This document shows, piece after piece, positions 22,525-31,953 of a stretch of 64,000 bases of DNA. The translations under genes were made by a program, and so were the position numbers. The notes beneath the pieces are model-generated. The model worked only from the letters and a program-made list of their open reading frames with translations. It searched no databases and was not told where the DNA came from. The stretch's first letter is position 1; each line of letters opens with the position of its first letter. This DNA comes from Prevotella sp. E15-22 (lineage in GTDB: Bacteria; Bacteroidota; Bacteroidia; Bacteroidales; Bacteroidaceae), in assembly GCF_023204875.1 (NCBI RefSeq), contig NZ_CP096247.1:2108001-2172000 (forward strand), read 5' to 3'.

Positions 22525-23958
22525 ATGGCGAGAAGCAAGAAACCATTACCCCTATTAGAAAACATCACCATTGAGGCCGTGGCAGCAGAAGGAAAATGCT
22601 TGTTCCACTGGAACGATTTGGTAGTATTTGTGCCGTTTTGTGTGCCTGGTGATGTTTGTGATATTCAGATTCGCCGCAAGAAGCATTCGTTTGCCGAGGG
22701 CGAAGTGGTACGCTTTGTAGAATTAAGCAAAGTTCGCGCTGTACCTTTCTGCAAGCACTTTGGCGTTTGCGGTGGCTGCAAATGGCAGAACCTACCCTAT
22801 GATGAACAGCTAAAGTTCAAACAACAGCAAGTATTTGACCAGCTGCATCGCATTGGCAAGGTTGAGCTACCTAAGTTCCGTACCATTCTCGGATCAGTGA
22901 AGACTATGGAATACCGTAATAAGTTGGACTTTGGCTGTGCCAACAAACGCTATTTGACAAAGGAAGAGATAACGGCCCTACCCAAGGACGAGAGTCAGAG
23001 TCTGAAGGACATTCCTGCAATTGGTTTCCACATCACAGGAGCTTTCGACAAAATACTGCCGATTGAGAAGTGTTGGCTCATGGACGATCTGCATAACAAG
23101 ATTCGCAACGACATTCGCGACTACGCGATGGAGCACGGCATCTCGTTCTTCGATTTACGTGCTCAAGTGGGCCTATTGCGCGACATCATCATTCGCAACA
23201 GCGCCAGCGGTGAATTGATGGTCATCATTCAGTTTCACTACGACGAGACGGGTGGTGAGAAGGAGGCCAAAGACCTGTTGCAGCACATTGCCGACAGTTT
23301 TCCACAAATCACCTCCCTACTCTATTTGGACAACCAGAAATGTAACGATACCATTGGCGATCAGGACATCCTCGTATTCAAAGGCACAGATCACATCTTC
23401 GAACTCATGGAAGACCTTAAGTTCAAGGTTGGTCCTAAATCGTTCTACCAAACCAACACCGAACAGGCCTACCATCTTTACAGTGTAGCTCGCGAGTTTG
23501 CTGGATTAACAGGCAACGAGATGGTTTACGATCTCTACACCGGCACAGGTACCATTGCCAACTTTGTGGCCAAGAAAGCCAAGCAAGTGATTGGCATTGA
23601 GTATGTTCCTGAAGCTATTGAGGATGCAAAAATAAACTCTGAAATAAACGGCATCGGTAACACCCTGTTCTATGCCGGAGATATGAAGGATATACTCAAC
23701 GACGACTTCATTGCCGAGCACGGACGCCCAGATGTCATTATCACCGACCCTCCACGCGCAGGTATGCATCCTGATGTTGTGAAGACCATTCTTCGTGCAG
23801 CTCCAGATCGTATTGTTTATGTATCGTGCAACCCTGCCACACAGGCACGCGACCTGCAAGACCTTGACGAACAGTACAAAGTTGCTGAAGTACAACCTGT
23901 GGATATGTTTCCCCACACACCACACGTGGAGAACGTCGTATTATTGATCAAAAGATAG
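22525..23958 (+). CDS. rlmD: 23S rRNA (uracil-5-)-methyltransferase RlmD-type
   Basis: A 477-residue protein with an N-terminal TRAM domain (about residues 10-65), iron-sulfur ligands in PFCKHFGVCGGCKW (a C-x5-C-x2-C pattern), and a SAM-dependent methyltransferase domain with VYDLYTGTGTIANFVA, GIEYVPEAIEDA, DPPRAGMHP and the nucleophilic Cys in VYVSCNPATQARDL. It methylates C5 of a uridine in 23S rRNA (m5U1939 in E. coli for RumA/RlmD); the related RlmCD is an alternative. ATG 22525 is chosen because the earlier in-frame ATA/ATG lies in an AT-rich spacer of repeated ATTGATAA words. Confidence 0.9.
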   Translation: MARSKKPLPLLENITIEAVAAEGKCLFHWNDLVVFVPFCVPGDVCDIQIRRKKHSFAEGEVVRFVELSKVRAVPFCKHFGVCGGCKWQNLPYDEQLKFKQQQVFDQLHRIGKVELPKFRTILGSVKTMEYRNKLDFGCANKRYLTKEEITALPKDESQSLKDIPAIGFHITGAFDKILPIEKCWLMDDLHNKIRNDIRDYAMEHGISFFDLRAQVGLLRDIIIRNSASGELMVIIQFHYDETGGEKEAKDLLQHIADSFPQITSLLYLDNQKCNDTIGDQDILVFKGTDHIFELMEDLKFKVGPKSFYQTNTEQAYHLYSVAREFAGLTGNEMVYDLYTGTGTIANFVAKKAKQVIGIEYVPEAIEDAKINSEINGIGNTLFYAGDMKDILNDDFIAEHGRPDVIITDPPRAGMHPDVVKTILRAAPDRIVYVSCNPATQARDLQDLDEQYKVAEVQPVDMFPHTPHVENVVLLIKR

Positions 23959-23987
23959 AACAAAAAGATAATAACAATAAAAAAACA

Positions 23988-25034
23988 ATGAAAAAAGTTT
24001 TAATCGCAGCCCTCATGATGGGCGCAGCACTGAGCACACATGCTCAGAGTGAATGGTTCCAGAACGTTAAGTTCAGCGGATACGGTATGGTACAGTATCA
24101 GGCCAGCGACAAGGACGGCGCCGAGACCAATGGCTTCAACCTGCGTCTGGTGCGTATGGCATTGGAAGGTCGTGCTCACACTGATTTTTATTGGAAGACT
24201 CAGATGCAGATTAACGGTAATGCTTTCGACACCAAGGCCGATGGAAAGACGAAGAACAACATGACAATCCGCCTGGTAGATCTCTTTGGCGAGTGGCAGA
24301 AGTACGAGTTCTTCAAGGTGAAGGCTGGTCAGTTTAAGCGCCCCTTCACATTCGAGAACCCCATGCACCCTATCACTCAGGGCTTCATGAGCTACTCACA
24401 GAACGTCAGCAAGTTAGCTGGTTTTGCTGATCGCACAGGCGAACACGCCTCTAATGGTCGCGACATCGGTTTGCAGTTCCAAGGTGACTTCCTCAAGAAT
24501 GCCGAGGGCCGTAACCTACTGCACTATCAGATAGGCGCATTCAATGGTGAAGGCATCAATACAGGTGATGCAGACAACCGCAAGGACATCATCGGTGGTA
24601 TGTGGGTAATGCCTGTCAAGGGTATGCGCATTGGTGCCTTCGGATGGACTGGCAGTCGTGCAGGCGTTGGCGAGAAGAACCGCTACGCCCTCTCTGGCGA
24701 ATACACACAGGACGACTGGACTTTCCGCACAGAATATATCCACAGTCAGGGTTGGAACGCAGCTCACACGAGCGACAAAGCCGATGGTTATTATGCTCTC
24801 TGCATCGCACCTATTCAGAAGAACAAGTTCCATGTAAAGGCCCGTTACGACCTTTATCGTGAAGCCAAGGAATGGGGCCAGTCAAAGACTCTTTATGAGG
24901 TTGGTGCCGACTATATGTTCACAAAGAACCTGCAGATAAACTTTGAGTATGCTCGCGTTAACGAACGCACCATCGCTGACCCTGACAAGCATAACTACAA
25001 CATGGTTGACGTGGAACTGGATTTCCGTTTCTAA
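23988..25034 (+). CDS. porin, OprO/OprP (phosphate-selective porin) family
   Basis: A 348-residue outer-membrane protein with a signal peptide (MKKVLIAALMMGAALSTHAQ). The mature part shows FSGYGMVQYQASD, RLVRMALEGRAHTDFYWKTQ, KAGQFKRPFTFENPMHP and a sequence of alternating strands ending in MVDVELDFRF, the terminal Phe strand of a porin. The motif set fits porin family O/P of Bacteroidetes. It starts 29 bases after rlmD. Substrate specificity cannot be told; phosphate or pyrophosphate uptake is typical of named relatives. The asparaginase gene follows 39 bases later. Confidence 0.85.
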   Translation: MKKVLIAALMMGAALSTHAQSEWFQNVKFSGYGMVQYQASDKDGAETNGFNLRLVRMALEGRAHTDFYWKTQMQINGNAFDTKADGKTKNNMTIRLVDLFGEWQKYEFFKVKAGQFKRPFTFENPMHPITQGFMSYSQNVSKLAGFADRTGEHASNGRDIGLQFQGDFLKNAEGRNLLHYQIGAFNGEGINTGDADNRKDIIGGMWVMPVKGMRIGAFGWTGSRAGVGEKNRYALSGEYTQDDWTFRTEYIHSQGWNAAHTSDKADGYYALCIAPIQKNKFHVKARYDLYREAKEWGQSKTLYEVGADYMFTKNLQINFEYARVNERTIADPDKHNYNMVDVELDFRF

Positions 25035-25037
25035 CCC

Positions 25038-25072
25038 TAGTTCAAACTAGTATAACTAGTCTCGCTAGCATA
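25038..25072. other. cluster of four CTAG words between porin and ansA
   Basis: CTAG occurs four times in 33 bases (CTAGTTC, CTAGTATAA, CTAGTCTCG, CTAGCATAT). CTAG is generally a rare tetranucleotide in bacterial DNA, so the cluster is noticeable. It could be a regulator site or chance; no known operator is recognised. Confidence 0.35.
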
Positions 25073-25073
25073 T

Positions 25074-26153
25074 ATGACCTCAAAGATACTATTGATATAC
25101 ACAGGTGGTACCATCGGCATGAACCAAAATCCACTGACAGGTGCTCTGGAGCCATTTGACTTCGAGCACCTACTCAGTCGCGTGCCCGAGTTAGCGCAGT
25201 TCCAGACCGAGATAGCCACCTATCAGTTCAACCCACCCATTGATTCCAGCGACATGTCGCCAAAGCTATGGACGGAGTTGGCACATATCATTGCTGATCA
25301 CTACAACGAGTATGATGGTTTCGTCATCCTACATGGAACCGACACAATGGCCTATACTGCCTCAGCATTGTCGTTCATGCTTGAAGGACTGACTAAACCC
25401 GTCATCCTCACTGGTTCACAGTTACCCATTGGCCAGCTGCGCACCGACGGCAAGGAGAATCTTATCACCAGCATCGAGATAGCTGCAGCCAGAAGAGCAG
25501 ACGGCACAGCCATGGTGCCTGAGGTAGGCATTTACTTCAATGGCCATCTGATGCGAGGCAATCGCACCACCAAACAAAGTGCCGACGAATTCAACGCCTT
25601 TGAGTCGTTCAACTATCCCCATCTGGCTGATGCAGGTGTAGAGATCACCTACCACGACGAGTTCATCCGTCGCCCCTCAAACACCAGTCTTCAGACATCA
25701 GTTCAGCCAAAGGACGCATACTATCAGCGGTACACAAGAACACTCACCCCTCAGTTCCGTCTGGACAATAACGTAATTATCTTCTCGCTGTTCCCAGGCA
25801 TCCGAGAGGACCTCATCCGTCACATCATTGCCACGCCTAATCTGCGCGCCATTGTCATGCGAACCTATGGATCAGGTAATGCACCGCAAAGTCCATGGCT
25901 CATCAATGCCTTGCGCGAAGGCTACCGCCGTGGAAAGATTATCATCAATATCAGTCAATGCCTGCAAGGTTGCGTACAGATGGGACGCTACGATACAGGC
26001 TATCAATTGCAGGAAGCAGGTGTTATCAGTGGATACGACGGCACCGTAGAGGCTGCCGTAACAAAGCTGATGTATCTTCAAGGAAAATACGATGATCCTG
26101 AACAAGTACGCAAATACATGCGACAAAACCTATGTGGCGAGATTACTGTTTAG
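25074..26153 (+). CDS. ansA: type I L-asparaginase
   Basis: A 359-residue cytoplasmic-type asparaginase hydrolysing L-asparagine to aspartate and ammonia. The first catalytic Thr is in LLIYTGGTIGM (residues 6-16), and the second motif is VILHGTDTMAYTASALSFML, with the catalytic Thr-Asp pair. GSQLPIGQLRTDGKENL and RTYGSGNAPQ also fit. There is no signal peptide, which separates it from type II periplasmic enzymes. It follows the porin gene closely and ends with a strong terminator. Confidence 0.93.
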   Translation: MTSKILLIYTGGTIGMNQNPLTGALEPFDFEHLLSRVPELAQFQTEIATYQFNPPIDSSDMSPKLWTELAHIIADHYNEYDGFVILHGTDTMAYTASALSFMLEGLTKPVILTGSQLPIGQLRTDGKENLITSIEIAAARRADGTAMVPEVGIYFNGHLMRGNRTTKQSADEFNAFESFNYPHLADAGVEITYHDEFIRRPSNTSLQTSVQPKDAYYQRYTRTLTPQFRLDNNVIIFSLFPGIREDLIRHIIATPNLRAIVMRTYGSGNAPQSPWLINALREGYRRGKIIINISQCLQGCVQMGRYDTGYQLQEAGVISGYDGTVEAAVTKLMYLQGKYDDPEQVRKYMRQNLCGEITV

Positions 26154-26177
26154 AATGATTCATTCTATATTAAATTA

Positions 26178-26215
26178 AATAGGTGATGTGCTTACGTACG
26201 CCACCTATTTTTTTA
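26178..26215 (+). terminator. terminator after ansA
   Basis: AAATAGGTG and CCACCTATTT form the outer stem, with further pairing inside around a TTAC loop, followed by a run of T. It starts 25 bases past the ansA stop. Confidence 0.9.
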
Positions 26216-26350
26216 TTATTTTTACACACTTGCAAAGCACGAACTAAAAGAAAAACCTATCAAAACGACACATTTACTACTTTTCATGTGCATCTTTTGT
26301 ACTTAAACTAGATGTTTTTATATCGTTTTGAAACTTTTTTGGCCAAAAAT

Positions 26351-26381
26351 TTGCTTTTATTAAAACAAATACGTAATTTTG
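26351..26381 (+). promoter_or_regulatory. promoter of susC-susD
   Basis: TTG at 26351 and TAATTTTG at 26374-26381 are separated by 20 bases, a textbook Bacteroidetes -33/-7 pair, with the SusC start 88 bases further on. No operator or anti-sigma/ECF gene is adjacent. Confidence 0.8.
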
Positions 26382-26469
26382 CACCCCGAAACACAACTTA
26401 AATCTAATTTGAGGAATAAAAAATACACAAAATTAATATTATTTTAATTCAAAAACGAGAGAGAGATTT

Positions 26470-29400
26470 ATGGAAAAAAGACTCATGACATTGTTGATGG
26501 GCCTCTTCCTGTTCTTGGGGGGAGTATTTGCCCAAACCAAAGTCAATGGTACCGTTGTATCTCAAGAGGACGGAGAGCCCGTAATCGGAGCTTCCGTTTT
26601 GGTCGTTGGGACACAAGTTGGTACGGTTACAAACATTGATGGTCAGTTTTCACTGACCTGTCCTGCTGGAAAGAATATGCTGCGTATCACCTACGTTGGC
26701 ATGGAGACGCAGGAAGTAGTAGCCCGTCAGAACATGCGAATTGCACTGAAGAGTGACTCTAAGGCTCTGGACGAGGTTATCGTTGTAGCCTATGGTTCTC
26801 AGAAAAAATCATCATTTACAGGTTCTGCTGCTACGATGAAGGCAGAGAAGATCCAAAATCAACAGGTCTCTAACCTGTCGAAGGCACTTGAAGGTCAGGT
26901 CGCTGGTGTTCAGATTGCCTCTGAGAGCGGACAGCCTGGTTCTAGTGCAAGCATCATCGTACGTGGTATCGGTTCTATCTCAAGTTCACAGTCACCACTG
27001 ATTGTTGTTGACGGTGTACCTTATGAGGGTTCTTTGAACTCAATTGCCTCACAGGATATTGAGTCAATGACCGTTTTGAAGGATGCTGCCGCCAACTCAA
27101 TGTATGGTGCGCGTGGTGCTAATGGTGTGATTATCATCACAACAAAAAGAGCAAAGACAGGTGATGCCAAGGTAACATTTGAAGCTCGTTGGGGTATCAA
27201 TGATCGTGCTGTAGGCAACTATGACATCATTTCAAACCCTGGTGACTACTATGAAATGTATTATGAGGCTCTGCGTAATCACTTGGTGGGCGAAGATGGC
27301 TATAGTCTTGCTGATGCAAATTCAATTGCTGCCAGCGAGCTGATTAGCGGAGACTACGGTTTGAAATACAACATCTTTGAGGGTGTTGCCGACGATGCAC
27401 TTATCAATCCCCTGACCGGTAAACTCAATCCTGCTGCCACCAAGCGTCTGTGGAACGACGATTGGACCAAGGATCCATTTGAAAATGGTTTTCGCCAGGA
27501 ATACAACGTTAACGTAACTGGTGGTAATGATGTTACTCAGGCCTATGCTTCATTGGGGTATCTGGGCGACGAAGGTTATATCATAGGCTCTGACTTCGAC
27601 CGTTATTCTGCTCGTGTAAAGATTGACCAGAAGATTGGAAAATACGTAAAGATTGGTGGAAACCTGGCATATGCAAGAACCGACCAGCGTAACTTCACAT
27701 CAGCCAGCAATTCTGGTTACACCAATATCTTTATGTTCTCACAGAACATTGCCCCCATCTACCCTATCTATCTGTATGACAAGCAGGGCAAGCGCATGTA
27801 TGATGAGAACGGAGCCACTCTCTACGATTTCGGTACTGAGTATAACCGTCCATACGCCAGTGAGTCGAACCCTCTGGCTGTTGCCAAGGTTAACTCAAAC
27901 AAGATTGGTACAGATAACCTGAGCTCACGTGGCTATTTTGAAGCCACCTTCCTCAACGACTTTAAGTTTACTGCCAACATTGCTTATGACGTGTTCAACA
28001 GCAGCCGTTCATACCTTTGGACTCCTATCGGTGGTGATGCCAAGAGTGTTGGTGGACGTATCTACAAATATAACACACGTTATGGTGCACTCAACGCCAA
28101 CCAGATTCTGGATTGGAATCACACCTTTGGCAAGCATGATATTCATGTGATGCTGGTACACGAGAACAAGAAGGACAACTATAACTATCTCTATGGTCAG
28201 ATGACAAATCTGTCTGACTATAGCATTGACGAGTTCTTCAACGCAGCACTCTATCAGGACTTAAATAGTAACAGTTCTGAGTATGCACTCGAAGGCTACC
28301 TTGCTAAAGGTGAATGGAACTACGAGGACAAGTACTACATGACTGCCAGCATTCGTCGTGATGGTAGCTCACGCTTCCACAAGGACAACCGTTGGGGTAC
28401 ATTCTGGGCTGTAGGTGGTGCATGGCGCATTGACCAGGAGCAGTTCATGAAAGGTATCAAAGAAATCAGCTCACTCAAACTGAAGGCCAGCTATGGTACA
28501 CAGGGTAATGATAATATCCTGGATCCGGACGGCAACACCATCACCCACGCATATAGCGACCTTTATAGCATCAACCGCCTGGCTGGTGGTGACGCAGCTT
28601 TTACAAAGACCATGCGCGGAAGCAAGGAGTTGACCTGGGAAAAGCAGGCCATGTTTAATGCTGGATTCGAACTGGGTCTGTTCAGCCGCATCAATATCAA
28701 CTTTGACTTCTTCATCAAGAACAACAAGGATATGCTGTTCCGCAGTCCTCTGGCCACATCAGAAGGTCAGCCCAGTTGGATTTACCGCAACGAGGTTGAC
28801 ATGAAAAACACTGGCTTTGAAATGGAGATCAGTGCCGATGTCATCAAGAATCAGGATCTGAAATGGAACGTAGCCTTAAACTTCTCTCATTACAAGAATG
28901 AGCTGACCAAGCTTCCCGCATCAAAGCCTAAGGAAGAATATCCTAATGGTTTCCAGCGTGGCAACTACTGGTGGAAAGAAGGCAGCAGCATCTATAGCTG
29001 GGCTGGCTATGAATATGTTGGTGTAGATCCTGAAACAGGTAAGACTCAATATAATAAATATGTGCCCGTGCTCGATGAAAATGGTAACGATACTGGCGCA
29101 AAGAAGGCTGTAATTGTTAACAATGCTTCTGAAGCTACTGTTGTCGATTTGAACAAGAGCGCAATTCCAGACCTTGTTGGTGGTTTCAGCACTTCTGCAG
29201 AATACCGCGGCTTTGACTTGTCAGTGCAGACAGCATTCCAACTTGGTGGCTATGTACGTGACTCACATTATGCCACCCTGATGAATAGCGGCTTAAGTGC
29301 CGGCGAAAACCTGCATAAGGACATGCTCAATCGCTGGACACCAGACAACCGTTATACTGATATTCCTGCTCTCTATGCCAACAATCAAGGCGCAGGCATT

Positions 29401-29655
29401 GATAACACATCTGACTACTTCCTGACAAAGGCTAACTACCTGAGCTTGAAGAATGTGACACTGGGCTATACCCTCCCCGCCAAACTGATTAGCAAAATTG
29501 GTATCAGCAAGGTTCGCGTCTATGCGACTGGCGACAACCTGTTCGTATGGTCAAAGCGTAAGGGTCTCGACCCACGTCAGAGTTTCGATGGTACAACCAG
29601 CTATGTATACTCTGCTCTTAGCTCATATTCACTTGGTTTGAATGTGACATTCTAA
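26470..29655 (+). CDS. SusC-like TonB-dependent outer-membrane transporter
   Basis: A 1061-residue protein of the usual SusC/RagA length. A signal peptide (cleavage after VFAQ, near 22) is followed by a carboxypeptidase-regulatory-like domain (about 24-105: GTVVSQEDGEPVIGASVLVV, ITYVGMETQEV), a TonB-box-like region (DEVIVVAYGSQKKSS), the plug (about 118-240: SNLSKALEGQVAGVQI, GIGSISSSQSPLIVVDGVPY, NSMYGARGANGVIIITTK) and a 22-strand barrel ending in SLGLNVTF. It imports a large ligand, probably glycan or peptide, together with the SusD partner that starts 41 bases downstream. The substrate cannot be predicted because no glycanase gene adjoins the pair. There is no N-terminal anti-sigma-interacting extension. 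Confidence 0.95.
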   Translation: MEKRLMTLLMGLFLFLGGVFAQTKVNGTVVSQEDGEPVIGASVLVVGTQVGTVTNIDGQFSLTCPAGKNMLRITYVGMETQEVVARQNMRIALKSDSKALDEVIVVAYGSQKKSSFTGSAATMKAEKIQNQQVSNLSKALEGQVAGVQIASESGQPGSSASIIVRGIGSISSSQSPLIVVDGVPYEGSLNSIASQDIESMTVLKDAAANSMYGARGANGVIIITTKRAKTGDAKVTFEARWGINDRAVGNYDIISNPGDYYEMYYEALRNHLVGEDGYSLADANSIAASELISGDYGLKYNIFEGVADDALINPLTGKLNPAATKRLWNDDWTKDPFENGFRQEYNVNVTGGNDVTQAYASLGYLGDEGYIIGSDFDRYSARVKIDQKIGKYVKIGGNLAYARTDQRNFTSASNSGYTNIFMFSQNIAPIYPIYLYDKQGKRMYDENGATLYDFGTEYNRPYASESNPLAVAKVNSNKIGTDNLSSRGYFEATFLNDFKFTANIAYDVFNSSRSYLWTPIGGDAKSVGGRIYKYNTRYGALNANQILDWNHTFGKHDIHVMLVHENKKDNYNYLYGQMTNLSDYSIDEFFNAALYQDLNSNSSEYALEGYLAKGEWNYEDKYYMTASIRRDGSSRFHKDNRWGTFWAVGGAWRIDQEQFMKGIKEISSLKLKASYGTQGNDNILDPDGNTITHAYSDLYSINRLAGGDAAFTKTMRGSKELTWEKQAMFNAGFELGLFSRININFDFFIKNNKDMLFRSPLATSEGQPSWIYRNEVDMKNTGFEMEISADVIKNQDLKWNVALNFSHYKNELTKLPASKPKEEYPNGFQRGNYWWKEGSSIYSWAGYEYVGVDPETGKTQYNKYVPVLDENGNDTGAKKAVIVNNASEATVVDLNKSAIPDLVGGFSTSAEYRGFDLSVQTAFQLGGYVRDSHYATLMNSGLSAGENLHKDMLNRWTPDNRYTDIPALYANNQGAGIDNTSDYFLTKANYLSLKNVTLGYTLPAKLISKIGISKVRVYATGDNLFVWSKRKGLDPRQSFDGTTSYVYSALSSYSLGLNVTF

Positions 29656-29696
29656 CAGTATCAAAACACCACACTTAAATAAAGAAAACAACAGAT

Positions 29697-31181
29697 ATGA
29701 AGAATATAAAAAACTTGGTTATAGGACTGCTGATTGTGACTGGGTTCAGCGCATGTAGCAGTGACTATCTGGACACCGAAGATCATGAGTATCTGGACAG
29801 CGATGCTGCCGGCGTTGCTGCAGGCCACAACCCCGACGTATTCCTGAACGGCATGTGGTCGTTCATGGTTGACACATATAACGGCAGCCACGACTCATTC
29901 AACTATATGGCCAGTCTTCATGCCATGGACCTGATGGGCGAAGACATCGTCATGGCTGGCAGCACATATTTTATCTATGACTACCAGCACGACAACCGCA
30001 TGTGGGACTACCGCAGAGTAAACGTCTACTGGGGAACATTCTACACGCTGATTTCTAAAGCCAATGAGATTATCAGCCTCTACCCCAACGGTGCCACTAC
30101 CGATGGTGAGAAAGCATTGCTTGGTCAGGCCAAAGCCATCCGCGGCTATTCATACTCATGCCTGATTCAGCTGTTCCGTAACTATATGAATGCCGATGGC
30201 ACCATCAACATGGAACAGAAGGGTCTGCCCATTCTGCTGACCGAAGCTGATGGTTTATCTAGTTCAGAACTGGAAGCCTTAAAAGGCGTAAACACTGTAA
30301 AGGCTGTTTTTGAGCAGGCAAGAAAAGACTTGGAAGAGGGTGCACAGTTGCTGGAAGAAGCAAATTACGAGCGTGCTAACAAAGACTACATCGATGCTAA
30401 CGTTGCCAATGGTCTGCTTGCCAGATTCTATCTGACCGCGCAGATGTGGGACAAAGCTGCCCAGGCTGCCAATAAGGCCCGCAATGGTTATCAGCCCATG
30501 GATAAGGATGAACTGATGGATGGTTTCTACAACATCAAGAACAACGAGTGGATGTGGGGCTTTGACCACTCAACCGAGACATCTACTGTTTACGCATCAT
30601 ACTTCTCAATGATTTCTAATCTTGCTCCTGGCTATGCCGGTCTTGGTTACGCTCCAAAACTGATTGACGCCAGACTTTACAGTAAGATTCCCGCTGACGA
30701 CTATCGCAAATCTCATTTCAATGGTCCCGAAGGCGACCCCACACAACCCACTGCTGCTGCTCAGCGTCCTTATGCTAACGTAAAGTTTGGCAACGACGGT
30801 AACTGGACTATGGACTATGTGTATATGCGTGCTGCCGAGATGTATCTCATCGAGGCCGAGGCACTGGTACGTCAGGGTAAGGCTACCGAAGCTGCAGCTG
30901 TTCTTAAGGAATTGATGGTTTATCGTCAGCCCAGCTGGAACAAGACCACTGTTACCCTGGACGACGTTCTGCTCCAGCGTCGTATCGAACTTTGGGGCGA
31001 GGGCTTCAGCTACTTCGACTTGAAGCGTAACAATCTGGGGATTGACCGTACTTACGAGGGTAGCAACCACATGACAAAGATTGCGGTTCCCGCTCAGGAC
31101 GTACGCTGGACCTACCAGATTCCGCAGACCGAGTTCAACGAGAACAAGTTGCTGAATGTTAATGAGGACCAGAACCCATAA
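29697..31181 (+). CDS. SusD/RagB-like substrate-binding lipoprotein
   Basis: A 494-residue lipoprotein (lipobox GFSAC, Cys near residue 20) starting MKNIKNLVIGLLIVTG. The alpha-helical TPR-like N-terminal region (YWGTFYTLISKANEII, GQAKAIRGYSYSCLIQLFR) and the C-terminal segments MRAAEMYLIEAEALVRQGK, LLQRRIELWGEGFSYFDLKR and QIPQTEFNENKLLNVNEDQN are diagnostic of SusD/RagB proteins. It should sit on the cell surface as the lid of the SusC transporter. It is followed by a terminator at 31224. Confidence 0.95.
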   Translation: MKNIKNLVIGLLIVTGFSACSSDYLDTEDHEYLDSDAAGVAAGHNPDVFLNGMWSFMVDTYNGSHDSFNYMASLHAMDLMGEDIVMAGSTYFIYDYQHDNRMWDYRRVNVYWGTFYTLISKANEIISLYPNGATTDGEKALLGQAKAIRGYSYSCLIQLFRNYMNADGTINMEQKGLPILLTEADGLSSSELEALKGVNTVKAVFEQARKDLEEGAQLLEEANYERANKDYIDANVANGLLARFYLTAQMWDKAAQAANKARNGYQPMDKDELMDGFYNIKNNEWMWGFDHSTETSTVYASYFSMISNLAPGYAGLGYAPKLIDARLYSKIPADDYRKSHFNGPEGDPTQPTAAAQRPYANVKFGNDGNWTMDYVYMRAAEMYLIEAEALVRQGKATEAAAVLKELMVYRQPSWNKTTVTLDDVLLQRRIELWGEGFSYFDLKRNNLGIDRTYEGSNHMTKIAVPAQDVRWTYQIPQTEFNENKLLNVNEDQNP

Positions 31182-31223
31182 CAAGTGAATAGCTAAGAAA
31201 AAACTATTTCAAAACACTTATAA

Positions 31224-31258
31224 AGAGATGTACCACATTAGCTGGTACATCTTTTTTT
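31224..31258 (+). terminator. terminator after susD
   Basis: AGATGTACCA and TGGTACATCT form a 10-bp perfect stem with a CATTAGC-type loop, followed by seven T. Confidence 0.9.
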
Positions 31259-31292
31259 ATGCCATACACTTGTTGTTTTCAAAACTTTTTCG

Positions 31293-31300
31293 TATCTTTG
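31293..31300 (+). promoter_or_regulatory. -7 box of the rubrerythrin gene
   Basis: TATCTTTG fits the consensus, with a TTG at 31270 about 20 bases upstream. The start codon is 53 bases downstream. Confidence 0.75.
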
Positions 31301-31352
31301 CCAAAGAAAGGAGAAGTTAACCCATTTTATAACTAAACAAACGCTTACAACA

Positions 31353-31895
31353 ATGAAAGAACTGAAAGGAACAAAAACAGAGAAGAACCTGCAAGAGGCT
31401 TTCGCAGGCGAAAGTCAGGCACGCAACAAGTACACATACTTTGCTTCTAAAGCCAAGAAGGATGGCTATGTGCAGATTAGTAACATCTTCCTAGAGACTG
31501 CTGCTAACGAGAAAGAACATGCTGAAATCTGGTTTAAATACCTGAATGGTGGCAAGATTAGCGACACCATGGCTAACCTTGAAGATGCTGCCAACGGCGA
31601 GAACTTCGAGTGGACAGACATGTATGCTCGCATGGCTGAGGAGGCTGAAGAAGAGGGCTTCAAGGAGATTGCAGCCAAGTTCAGAATGGTGGCCAAGATC
31701 GAGAAGGAACACGAGGAGCGCTATCGTAAGCTGCTGGATAACGTTAAGAAGGAATGTGTATTCTCGAAGGATGGCGACGTTATCTGGCAATGCTCTAACT
31801 GTGGCCACATCATCATCGGTAAGAAAGCCCCAGAGATTTGTCCTGTTTGCGACCATCCAAAGGCTTACTTCCAGGTTAAAGCAGAGAATTATTAA
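31353..31895 (+). CDS. rbr: rubrerythrin
   Basis: A 180-residue non-haem diiron protein that reduces hydrogen peroxide in anaerobes. The N-terminal ferritin-like four-helix bundle has the diiron ligands in [28 protein letters not shown] and [15 protein letters not shown]. The C-terminal rubredoxin domain has two CxxC pairs in WQCSNCGHI and [13 protein letters not shown]. It is cytoplasmic and is a typical oxygen-tolerance protein of this phylum. It has its own promoter and is closed by a bidirectional terminator. Confidence 0.97.
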   Translation: MKELKGTKTEKNLQEAFAGESQARNKYTYFASKAKKDGYVQISNIFLETAANEKEHAEIWFKYLNGGKISDTMANLEDAANGENFEWTDMYARMAEEAEEEGFKEIAAKFRMVAKIEKEHEERYRKLLDNVKKECVFSKDGDVIWQCSNCGHIIIGKKAPEICPVCDHPKAYFQVKAENY

Positions 31896-31900
31896 GCAAT

Positions 31901-31936
31901 AAAAAAGCTACGAGGGGAATCCTTCGTAGCTTTTTA
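31901..31936. terminator. bidirectional terminator between rubrerythrin and GH27
   Basis: AAAAAGCTACGA and TCGTAGCTTTTT flank a short loop. The A and T runs on each side let it serve the convergent genes on both strands. Confidence 0.9.
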
Positions 31937-31953
31937 TTATTATCGTATCACAA